A stretch of DNA of 64,000 bases, from positions 1 through 64,000 of the forward strand of contig JANQNK010000020.1 in the NCBI GenBank assembly GCA_028279595.1, read 5' to 3'. A program made the translations under genes and the position numbers. This document shows, piece by piece, positions 27,801 to 33,839 of the stretch. The stretch comes from Thermoplasmatota archaeon (lineage in GTDB: Archaea > Thermoplasmatota > JAKEGO01). The notes beneath the pieces were generated by a model, which saw only the letters and a program-made list of their open reading frames with translations, made no database searches and was not told the origin of the DNA. Numbering within the stretch: the stretch's first letter is position 1; the number at the start of each line of letters is the position of its first letter.

Positions 27801-29074
27801 ATGACGGCCCTGTACTCGTCGAGCTGCCTGTCGTCGTCATCGTCGATCTCCTCCTGGGCCCAGACCTGGTGGTTTGCGAACTTCAGGTCCTCGCCCGAGA
27901 AGCGGAGGTTCTTCGCCACGAACAGAGCGGACTCCTTCTCGTTGATTCCGTCGTCGTCCGCGTCGAGGGTGTACTTGCCCCACTTCCGAACGCGTACGAC
28001 GGTGTCGACGATGGTGGTACTTGTCCTGTACGCCGCGAACACGAGGGTCTCCTCGTTGTTGAGGTCCTCGTCCTCGTTCACGGTCACTCGGCCCCAGTTC
28101 CACTCGACTATCCTGCCCGGGGTGCCGTCATCGTTGATGTCCCAGATCCGCATGCCGACCACCAGTATGGCCTCGTACTCGTGGACCCCGTTCGAGTTGT
28201 TGTCGTATCCCTCGTAGCCCGCGAGCCAAAGCCAGGTGAACTCGGCGTTCCCGTCGTCGTCGCCATCGTAGGACCAGACGATCAGGAGCAATGCGTTCTC
28301 CGACTCCGGGTTCCCGTCCTCGTCGGCGTCGGTGGCCTCGTAGGTCCAGTAGACCTCGCGGGACCAACCGGTGGACTCGTTGTAGTCCTCAGTGTCAGTA
28401 GTATTGTCGTCGTACTCTGCGAGCTCCTCGGTGAAGTCTGAGTATCCCTTGCTCGTGGCCGTTGCCTCGTAGTCGGGGTCCTCCCTGGCTTCATCGGTCT
28501 CGCCCTCGCCCCAGAGCACATGGAAATCCTCTATGTCATCGGTCTCGGTGACCTCTTCGTCGTAGACAGAGGCGTCCTCCTCGGGGTCGTACTCGACGAT
28601 CTCCTCGGCGTCCTCGTCCGTCGGGAGGTCTCCCTCGATCGATTCATCGTTCTCCTCGAGCATGTCCTCGACGTCCTCCATCTCGTAGTCGAGCATGTCC
28701 ATGCCCTCGGTCGAGTTCACCGCGTTGCCCAGGGGTGTTCCGGGTTCTGCGATGATGGCATAATCGGGTTCGCCGTCGCCGTCCTCGTCGAGGACCTCCT
28801 CGACGTCCACGGATCCGGCCTCTTCCAGGGTATCATTGTCGTGGTCGGGCTCGCCGTCCCCATCGGGATCGAGCTCCTCCTCGACGTTCTCGGGCTCGTA
28901 ATTGTTCGATATGATCCTGTCGAAGGCCGGTGTCTCGGTGTACTGCTGTACCTCCGATCCGCCCTCGTCAACATCATCGTCGGTCGGTATTACCTGCAAC
29001 AAGCTCATCGCGCTGAGGATGACGAGGAACGCCACCGCCACCGCGATCAATCCTTTCTCGCTTCTTCCATTCAT
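24863..29074 (-). CDS. Secreted, highly acidic calcium-loop repeat protein
   Basis: 1403 residues. The start is the ATG with GGTGA five bases upstream, rather than the GTG three codons earlier. A signal peptide (GLIAVAVAFLVILSAMSLLQV) is followed by about 190 residues of acidic linker, then a repeat block (about 220-740), an acidic spacer (about 740-870) and a second repeat block (about 870-1395). The unit alternates YDNDTDGNPEY and DEDDDGNPE loops every 20-25 residues, with hydrophobic strands between them (ALLLIVWSYDG). This fits calcium-binding DxDxDG turns stacked as beta-hairpins. Aspartate and glutamate dominate. There is no anchor helix, sortase-like tail or catalytic motif. It is probably an extracellular calcium-dependent matrix or adhesion protein; I know no characterised homologue. 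It has its own TATA box and terminator, so it is monocistronic. Confidence 0.8.
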   Translation of the reverse strand: MNGRSEKGLIAVAVAFLVILSAMSLLQVIPTDDDVDEGGSEVQQYTETPAFDRIISNNYEPENVEEELDPDGDGEPDHDNDTLEEAGSVDVEEVLDEDGDGEPDYAIIAEPGTPLGNAVNSTEGMDMLDYEMEDVEDMLEENDESIEGDLPTDEDAEEIVEYDPEEDASVYDEEVTETDDIEDFHVLWGEGETDEAREDPDYEATATSKGYSDFTEELAEYDDNTTDTEDYNESTGWSREVYWTYEATDADEDGNPESENALLLIVWSYDGDDDGNAEFTWLWLAGYEGYDNNSNGVHEYEAILVVGMRIWDINDDGTPGRIVEWNWGRVTVNEDEDLNNEETLVFAAYRTSTTIVDTVVRVRKWGKYTLDADDDGINEKESALFVAKNLRFSGEDLKFANHQVWAQEEIDDDDDRQLDEYRAVIIGHVWYDNNTDGNPEYVRGFVGGVEELFGDNLSIRVLVMTSVGIDANGDGNQEMNNTYLWWHQTDYEEYGDRDGNAIYGRIGILAMEYYDNNTNGNPEYISNNAGAIEYWDADKDGNTERNRTGAVGETLTDSDDDGIPEMSERYVWAYENGDTNDDGSAEHVIAAEGREYIYDNDSSGDPEYMYTEAGGYESWDNDTNGVPEYEALFRVENRTWANHTDGVWDGYKNTRFAIYLMDADEDGNPERGAAAAAMDQGVDQNDDGFIDRAWGTRAVMSITDDNSDGNFDYLGVFFGAYDFRIRETEEYEETSENEETNDQVEDLLDSNGDGEADQDEGTITEFVDEELQDEIGEIFDENGDDTPEFSEIGGEPIKDLSEGGDTLTDFEGLNLTTVNNDLTNESSGEPATGELYEEDTKESYGLGDEIYNASQPDVDYRQAVLIDEVDLENDVLWWEGDDPTPDEDWIDVGMVAYGHQLYDNNSDGNAEYRTGYHYQVQMENVQEDGSAEHRRAIIAHNQMWDNDEDNHTEDVVGAMGFLETYDNDTDGFDEYQAAIWIMINQQNVTTDGNPQYNQSFIVGVEQEFAETSEEHPMHMRAVIGTAIVEDDDMDGTPNKGTATAAAMEMYDNDTDGNADYLIVVLFGTEIIDEDDDGNPETNNTWIWILEISDYNSDGEADRIWAVITGIQSWDNDTDGVAEENNAMQAGALKVDEDNDGNDEVLKIYVAGGKVVGDDTDWFVWYHEAHDHDDDGTVDEQMSFALYHKNHTDEQNIITAVHMQEEDHEVLFFGIATTVDADEDGNNEREEGVTWLMETDDGVERGVIWHILKVDADSDGNPEENTTTLIGFQSEDDDGDGTPERQRLLIIRYALYDQNSNGYVENSTSAAIGAYIEGNGTYPSHGYLYLVYGEGHDLQDDGSESNTTLFLGGYEFYNNDTDEEKEWEALKVQAIIWNDENGDTIKDESEKDYSFHFGAEVDRS

Positions 29075-29117
29075 AAGCCTCACCTATATCTTGCGTATCA
29101 TCTTCAAGTGCGGGGCC

Positions 29118-29127
29118 TCTTATATAC
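29118..29127 (-). promoter_or_regulatory. TATA box of the acidic repeat protein gene
   Basis: Minus-strand GTATATAAGA, about 44-53 bases before ATG 29074, leaving a leader of about 20-25 bases that contains the GGTGA ribosome site. Confidence 0.65.
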
Positions 29128-29165
29128 AGAGACTTAAGGGTGTTCCGGACGAATGTTTCTATATG

Positions 29166-29176
29166 TTTTATATATG
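29166..29176 (+). promoter_or_regulatory. TATA box of the two-helix membrane protein gene
   Basis: TTTTATATATG, 21-31 bases ahead of ATG 29197. It indicates a leaderless transcript and rules out upstream in-frame starts. It forms a divergent promoter pair with the box at 29118-29127. Confidence 0.65.
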
Positions 29177-29196
29177 AGAAAGACGGCCTGAACGGT

Positions 29197-29994
29197 ATGG
29201 ACGGCGGCAGTCCGAGGGCGATGGAGGACCCTCTCCAGAGCCTGTTCAAGCTATCCGACGACCTCTACAAGAACGCAAAATGGAGCTTTCGGAGGATAGA
29301 TGTGACCATCCTCTTCCTGCTGTTCTCCCTCTTCTTCACCGGACTCCTGGTCCGGGCGTGGCTTCCGACGGGGAAGCCAATGTTGATAATGATCGCACTG
29401 GGTCTCCTCGTGGCCAGCCTTATGGCCATGATGATGATGCTGAAGCTCAGGAAGCTCCTCCACGACTACGTGACCCGACACGCGGCCATCAACGCCGTCA
29501 GGGCGGATCCGATCGTGCAGGTACCGGAGGGCGGTACCCCGACGGACAGGTTCCTGTCCCACCTGAGGTCGAAGAACCGCGAGTTCAGGCAGTTCATCGA
29601 AGCCCATCCCGAGACGCTCCGGAAGCCTGGTTCCCTGAGCGGCGCGAAGAGAAGCCACGAATTCGACGCATACGTGTTCAAGAAGGGCTTTCCGGCGGGC
29701 AGGTCATACATGCTCCTGATCCGGGAGCTCGAGGGACTCCCATCATTGAAGGACCTGAAGATGCTGGCCCGGGAGGTCGACGACATCACGGCCAAATGGA
29801 GAACCGCTCCATCCAGGGTAGTCCTCATCGTCACCTCGCCAATCGAGGACATACCCGGGAACGCCTACGAGGTCCTCATCGACGGCGTACCCCTTAGGAA
29901 AGGAACATCCATCTTCCAGGTGGTCATAGAATCGGCCGACGGCACATACGATTTCATACCACTGGTCCCCGAGATGCGGGGATTCATGCCGTGA
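29197..29994 (+). CDS. Two-helix membrane protein with cytoplasmic alpha/beta domain
   Basis: 265 residues. A 30-residue N-terminal cytoplasmic segment is followed by two membrane helices (VTILFLLFSLFFTGLLVRAWL and MLIMIALGLLVASLMAMMMML) and about 180 residues of cytoplasmic domain. The latter shows HEFDAYVFKKG, SYMLLIRELEG, a helix, then RVVLIVTSPI, an alternating strand and helix order. I cannot name the family. The strand-E/D-strand order loosely recalls restriction-endonuclease-like folds, but no firm catalytic motif is present. It begins a run of five same-direction, mostly membrane-linked genes that includes the RING/E2-like protein immediately downstream, so a shared function is possible. 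Confidence 0.7.
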   Translation: MDGGSPRAMEDPLQSLFKLSDDLYKNAKWSFRRIDVTILFLLFSLFFTGLLVRAWLPTGKPMLIMIALGLLVASLMAMMMMLKLRKLLHDYVTRHAAINAVRADPIVQVPEGGTPTDRFLSHLRSKNREFRQFIEAHPETLRKPGSLSGAKRSHEFDAYVFKKGFPAGRSYMLLIRELEGLPSLKDLKMLAREVDDITAKWRTAPSRVVLIVTSPIEDIPGNAYEVLIDGVPLRKGTSIFQVVIESADGTYDFIPLVPEMRGFMP

Positions 29995-30021
29995 ACGCCG
30001 ATTGTCCAGTCAATTCAGAAA

Positions 30022-30030
30022 GATTTAAAC
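30022..30030 (+). promoter_or_regulatory. TATA box of the RING/E2-like gene
   Basis: GATTTAAAC, 26-34 bases ahead of ATG 30056, indicating a leaderless message. Confidence 0.6.
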
Positions 30031-30055
30031 ATCAAGTAACCTTCCGTAGTCCCTG

Positions 30056-31369
30056 ATGGTCGTGTTCGCCGCGGAGGCCGGGAGCGCGGATGACGATCCA
30101 CCGGTCTGCGCTATCTGTAAGAAGCAAGGGCCGGACTATGTACACTCGTGCGGGGCGGAGTTCCACAAATCCTGCCTCGAGGAGTACAAGAAGTTCATCG
30201 GGTCATCCGACGTGATCTGTCCACACTGCCTCGAGAAGGTATCCTACGATGAGAAGAAGAAGGAGGCCGTCGACTTCATCGGCACTACCAAGGGGCCCGA
30301 GGACCTGCTGGCCCAGCAGTACCTCGACCTATCGACGGAATATTACCTCGAGCACATCAACAACGATATGTACTACGTCAGGGCCTTCGTCACGAACATG
30401 GACCCGGAGTCCGGGATATGGCACATGTATCCCATAACCATCAACTACTCCAACTATCCGGAGAGGCCCAGGATGACCATACCGGAGGACGTCCTCACGG
30501 ACGCCCTGGACCTCACCGAGACCATCGATATGTTGAGGGGTTGGAAGCCCGACTCCCCACCGCAGCTGGTCGAGCTCGTCAAGTCCATCGAGCACTCCAT
30601 AACGGACAAGAACAGGCTCTACGAGGAGATCGACCAACTCGTCAACGAGCTGGAGGGAGTGAGCGACAACGCCTCGAAGGTCGGATTCTCGTTCGATACG
30701 TACGGTGGAAGGAAGGTCGAGTTCTCACTCGGACTCGCCAACTACCCGCACGCACCGGACGTGATGGTCGAGGGCGTGCCCCTCGGCAAAGGTTTCGAGA
30801 CCCTGAAGGCCTGGACTGTCCGCGAATCGACCCTCAACGAGGTGGCCGTGGAGATCAAGGCACGTCTCATGCACCATTACAGGCGGGCCTTCGAGATCGA
30901 GCTCCTCGAACGCTACTTCGACGTCGACGACAACGAAAGACTGATCGTCGGCATGCGCGACCCTGGCTCGGGCGCGTTCCTGATATTCAAGGTCGACTTC
31001 CCGCCTGACCATCCCGCGAAGGCGCCAAGGATAGACGTCGACCAGTACGAGAACGTCTCCACCGAGGACCTCGAGAACATATTCGGGTCCTTGGAGAAGG
31101 CCCTGAAGGACTGGAAGAGCGACGTGTATGTCGTCGACGTACTGAGGGCCCTCCAGAACGAACTCTTCGAGCACGGCGGCGAGAAGTGTCCGACCTGCGG
31201 CGATCCTGACTGCCCCGACTGCGGAGCAGACCTCGAGGAGGGCTGCAGGGAGGTCTGCCCGAACTGCGGTCACGCCTTCCACGCCCACTGTCAGGAAGGG
31301 ATGGAGATCTGTCCCTACTGCCTGATCCCGTTCCCCGAGGAGGTCTACGAGGTCGAGGTTACCGACTAG
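30056..31369 (+). CDS. RING-like / triple E2(UBC)-like / RING-like protein
   Basis: 437 residues, soluble. An N-terminal zinc module (residues 18-58: CAIC, HSCGAEFHKSC, ICPHC) matches RING-type binuclear treble clefs. Three consecutive domains then each show the UBC/RWD order of strands, a YPxxP-type turn, a conserved W and an amphipathic C-terminal helix: A (about 85-185, NYPERPRMTIPED then RGWKPDSPPQLVELVKSI), B (about 205-285, NYPHAPDVMVEG then KAWTVRESTLNEVAVEI) and C (about 285-375, DHPAKAPRIDVD then KDWKSDVYVVDVLRALQNEL). A C-terminal cysteine-rich module (about 378-425: CPTC, CPDC, CPNCGHAFHAHC, CPYC) is again RING-like. None of the three E2-like domains has a cysteine at the active-site position, so they look like adaptor (UEV/RWD-type) domains. 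The fold assignment is my reading of motif order. Prokaryotic RING domains (Prok-RING families) are known; this architecture is not one I recognise. Confidence 0.65.
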   Translation: MVVFAAEAGSADDDPPVCAICKKQGPDYVHSCGAEFHKSCLEEYKKFIGSSDVICPHCLEKVSYDEKKKEAVDFIGTTKGPEDLLAQQYLDLSTEYYLEHINNDMYYVRAFVTNMDPESGIWHMYPITINYSNYPERPRMTIPEDVLTDALDLTETIDMLRGWKPDSPPQLVELVKSIEHSITDKNRLYEEIDQLVNELEGVSDNASKVGFSFDTYGGRKVEFSLGLANYPHAPDVMVEGVPLGKGFETLKAWTVRESTLNEVAVEIKARLMHHYRRAFEIELLERYFDVDDNERLIVGMRDPGSGAFLIFKVDFPPDHPAKAPRIDVDQYENVSTEDLENIFGSLEKALKDWKSDVYVVDVLRALQNELFEHGGEKCPTCGDPDCPDCGADLEEGCREVCPNCGHAFHAHCQEGMEICPYCLIPFPEEVYEVEVTD

Positions 31370-31390
31370 GCGGAGTATTTTCCAATATCC

Positions 31391-31398
31391 TTAAATAT
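31391..31398 (+). promoter_or_regulatory. TATA box of the zinc-ribbon/RING-like membrane protein gene
   Basis: TTAAATAT, 23-30 bases ahead of ATG 31421; leaderless transcript expected. Confidence 0.6.
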
Positions 31399-31420
31399 CC
31401 ACAGTCCACCTTCGTAGCGA

Positions 31421-32809
31421 ATGGTCGAAGTCAAATGTCCTCTCTGCCACTCGCGTTTTGAAACGGACGGCCCCAAAGCGGAATGTCCGGACTGCGGAGA
31501 GGTCTTCTACCCCGGTGGTGAACCTCCGAAGGAGAAGAAGGCTGCCGAGCCCGTCAAGGAGAAGGAGCCGGAACCGGAACCCAAACCCGTATCCAAACCC
31601 CAGCCGGAGCCGAAGCCAGAACCGGAAGAGCGGAAGTCCGCTGTCGAGAAGATGCTCGAAAGGACCCCGCCCGCTCCACCGCCCAGACGGGAGGCCAGTA
31701 GGGAGCCGGAAAGACAGCCGAAACCGGTGGTCGCCGCGAGGGGGAAGCCTCCGTCCAGGCGGCCTGTCAAGAAGCCTGCCCCCGTGAAGGGACCGGCCCC
31801 GGCAAAGAAGAAACCGGACCTGGCCTACATCCCGTTCGAGTTCCGTGTCCCGAAGGGTTTCGTTCCTCCCGAACCGGAGAGACCGGTCAAGAAGGCCGTC
31901 AGACCCCGACCCAAGCGCAGGGTCGCACCTGCCGATACACCCGTCAGGCCCGTTCAGAAGGTCAAGCCCAAGAGGGTCAAGCGTCCACTTCCACCTCCGC
32001 CCGACGATGAGGAGCCAGAACCCAGGGAGGGCGGCATCAAACCGATCCCCCGGCGGACCTCGGACCTTCCAGTATGGAAGACGCGGTCGGGTCTAGCCGG
32101 TATATTCCTTGTCATAGTTTTCATCCTGGCGCTGGCCCAGGCAATGATGATGATCGCAGCGGACGATGGTCCCGCCGAGGGAGGCGGAAGGGCCGACATC
32201 CTCGGCACCGTCGTCGACACCGAGGGCTCGAAGGTCGTTGGGGCGATAGTCACCCTCGACGGGGGCGAGGTCGCCTACACCGACGGGAGCGGCTCGTTCT
32301 ATTACGACAGCGTCAAGACGGGGGACCACACCATAGCCGTCGACGCGGATGGATACGAGACGTCCAGCTGGAGGACGACCGTATCTGGCTCGAACCGGTA
32401 CGTCGTGATCACCGTGGGTCCGGTCGAGCGGAACGTCGACGACACCAGCGACCTCGAGAGGAGGGACAGCAGCATCCCCATGATAGCCCTGATCTTCGTT
32501 CTGTTCGGAGGGATCGCCTTCGTCGGCGGCGTCTTCGCCCTGCGGGGCCTTGGCAGGACGATACCGATGATCGGAGCGGTGGCAGGGATGGTCTCCATCG
32601 GTCTGTTCGCCGGAACGGTCCTCGCCGTCCTCGCTCTCATACTGCTGATATTCTCCGAGAAGGAGTTCGTCGAGATCCACAGGTGCGCGGCGTGCACCGG
32701 GGTCATCGGCGGGGACCATACCTCCTGCAGCCAATGCGGTGCCGAGTACCACCCCGCGTGCGCCCGCGGCGAGGGCGAATGCGTCGTCTGCGGTAATGCC
32801 CTGAGGTGA
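31421..32809 (+). CDS. Zinc-ribbon / Ig-like / multi-pass membrane protein with C-terminal RING-like domain
   Basis: 462 residues. Residues 6-25 form a zinc ribbon (CPLC, CPDCG). About 190 residues of Pro/Glu/Lys-rich disordered linker follow, then membrane helix 1 (about 223-245). Next comes an extracellular domain like the carboxypeptidase regulatory module (about 250-335, ILGTVVDTEGSKVVGAIVTLDGG and YTDGSGSFYYDSV), and two or three more helices (about 352-413). The C-terminal module, CAAC-x10-CSQCGAEYHPAC-x5-CVVC, has the full eight-ligand order of a prokaryotic RING-like domain and shares the CGAEYH/CGAEFH phrase with the N-terminal zinc module of the preceding protein. Which side carries the RING-like end depends on whether the last hydrophobic stretch is one helix or two. 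A membrane E3-like partner of the preceding gene is a reasonable hypothesis. Confidence 0.7.
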   Translation: MVEVKCPLCHSRFETDGPKAECPDCGEVFYPGGEPPKEKKAAEPVKEKEPEPEPKPVSKPQPEPKPEPEERKSAVEKMLERTPPAPPPRREASREPERQPKPVVAARGKPPSRRPVKKPAPVKGPAPAKKKPDLAYIPFEFRVPKGFVPPEPERPVKKAVRPRPKRRVAPADTPVRPVQKVKPKRVKRPLPPPPDDEEPEPREGGIKPIPRRTSDLPVWKTRSGLAGIFLVIVFILALAQAMMMIAADDGPAEGGGRADILGTVVDTEGSKVVGAIVTLDGGEVAYTDGSGSFYYDSVKTGDHTIAVDADGYETSSWRTTVSGSNRYVVITVGPVERNVDDTSDLERRDSSIPMIALIFVLFGGIAFVGGVFALRGLGRTIPMIGAVAGMVSIGLFAGTVLAVLALILLIFSEKEFVEIHRCAACTGVIGGDHTSCSQCGAEYHPACARGEGECVVCGNALR

Positions 32810-32813
32810 GCAC

Positions 32814-33533
32814 TTGTACGACGCAAGGTACAAGGTGCGGCGGATATCCCTCATCACCCTTTTCATAACGTTGATCGTAAATGCGATTTTCTTCCTCGCT
32901 CCGCTCAGCGAGCCGGCGGACTCGGTCCACCTCGGCGAGGAGGGCGGTGCGAACATCGTCGACCAGAGCGAAAAGTTCGACGACATGAACCCGTTCGCCC
33001 GGTCCGTCTACCTGTTCGGCGACGCCACCTGTCATCAGAAGGCGAGCAGGTCGTTCTTCATCAACGGGAACCAGATGCCCGTCTGCGCCCGGGACGTCGG
33101 GATATACCTCGGACTCACGCTCGGTGTACTGGTATTCATGGTCTTCCCCCGCAGGTTCTCGATGTGGTGGCTTGCGATCGTGATAGCCCCCTTTGCCATA
33201 GACGGGATGGTCCAGCTCGTGACGGCATACGAGAGCAACAACGCCCTCCGGCTGATGACTGGCAGCATGTACGGCGGTATAATCGGAGTCTTCATCCTCA
33301 TGTCCATCAACGAGATCTACGACGTCAGGCTGAAACTGTTCGGACCGGAGAGATGGCTTCGGAGGAAATTGAGGATGCCCGAAAAGCCACCTGTGCTGTA
33401 CCAGTACAGGCCTCGGGAGCCGGAACGTCGCGAGAGGCCGTCCTCCGATGAGAAGCGGCCGCAGGCCGGACGAAGGAGGCGTGACCCTCCCCGCAGGAAG
33501 GGACCGGCCGGTCCCCGGACCGGGAAGGAATGA
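32814..33533 (+). CDS. DUF2085 family membrane protein
   Basis: 239 residues, TTG start with GAGGTGA six bases upstream and only four bases after the previous stop, so probably cotranscribed. The family signature FGDATCHQKASRSFFINGNQMPVCARDVGIYLG (residues about 68-100) carries the conserved CHQ, RSF and CARD/C motif of DUF2085, whose function is unknown. Membrane helices lie at about 10-30, 96-115, 120-140 and 152-172. The C-terminal 50 residues are very basic and proline-rich (RRRRDPPRRKGP), probably cytoplasmic and disordered. The conserved cysteine/histidine pairs suggest metal or redox chemistry at the membrane face, but this is not established. Confidence 0.8.
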   Translation: MYDARYKVRRISLITLFITLIVNAIFFLAPLSEPADSVHLGEEGGANIVDQSEKFDDMNPFARSVYLFGDATCHQKASRSFFINGNQMPVCARDVGIYLGLTLGVLVFMVFPRRFSMWWLAIVIAPFAIDGMVQLVTAYESNNALRLMTGSMYGGIIGVFILMSINEIYDVRLKLFGPERWLRRKLRMPEKPPVLYQYRPREPERRERPSSDEKRPQAGRRRRDPPRRKGPAGPRTGKE

Positions 33534-33839
33534 GTTCTGAGAACTGGGATGTGTCCCGGCACTAACGGAGGCTTTCATCGGACGGTCTCCCGCTCTCGGC
33601 CACCTGACCCGCGCCGGGACTGTGTGGCGCAGGGGTTGGACCGTCATCATGCACGGGATTGTCCCAGTCAGACGGGGACCCATTTACTACGCCCTGTAGC
33701 CCCGCACTTGCCGCGAGAATCACGGATCATCCCGCTCTCCGAGGCGAGGCGGGCATCGATTCGGAACGTTCGTATTAATAGGTGTCGATTGCCGACCAGT
33801 ATCCCAAAGTGTTAAATCGTCACCCTGCGATTGCCAAAC
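33534..33839. other. 306-base GC-rich intergenic region with several inverted repeats
   Basis: No protein-like frame is present. The region contains complementary blocks: GTCCCGGC near 33552 with GCCGGGAC near 33614, CCGTC near 33641 with GACGG near 33671, and a local GGGATTGTCCC hairpin between them. Together these would give a nested stem. TATA-like sequences lie at 33772-33782 (CGTATTAATAGG, usable on either strand) and 33811-33818 (GTTAAATC, for the next gene). I tested it by eye for tRNA, SRP RNA and RNase P RNA signatures and found none. A structured non-coding RNA is possible. Confidence 0.35.

Noticed and set aside
24854..28441. Long frames antisense to the acidic repeat protein
   Set aside because: Mirror of Asp/Glu-rich codons (GTC/CTC reads Val/Leu); low-complexity valine-rich products, no start signals.
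30056..31369. An active E2 conjugating enzyme
   Set aside because: Each E2-like domain lacks a cysteine between the YPxxP turn and the conserved tryptophan, so catalysis like that of a true E2 is not supported.
33549..33815. 88-codon frame in the long gap
   Set aside because: Arg/Pro/His-rich composition with no ribosome site; it coincides with the inverted repeats, which fit RNA structure better.
33534..33839. SRP RNA, RNase P RNA or tRNA in the long gap
   Set aside because: The conserved SRP helix 8 loops, the RNase P GAGGAAAGUCC/ACAGAA motifs and any cloverleaf with GGUUCGAAUCC were not found on either strand.
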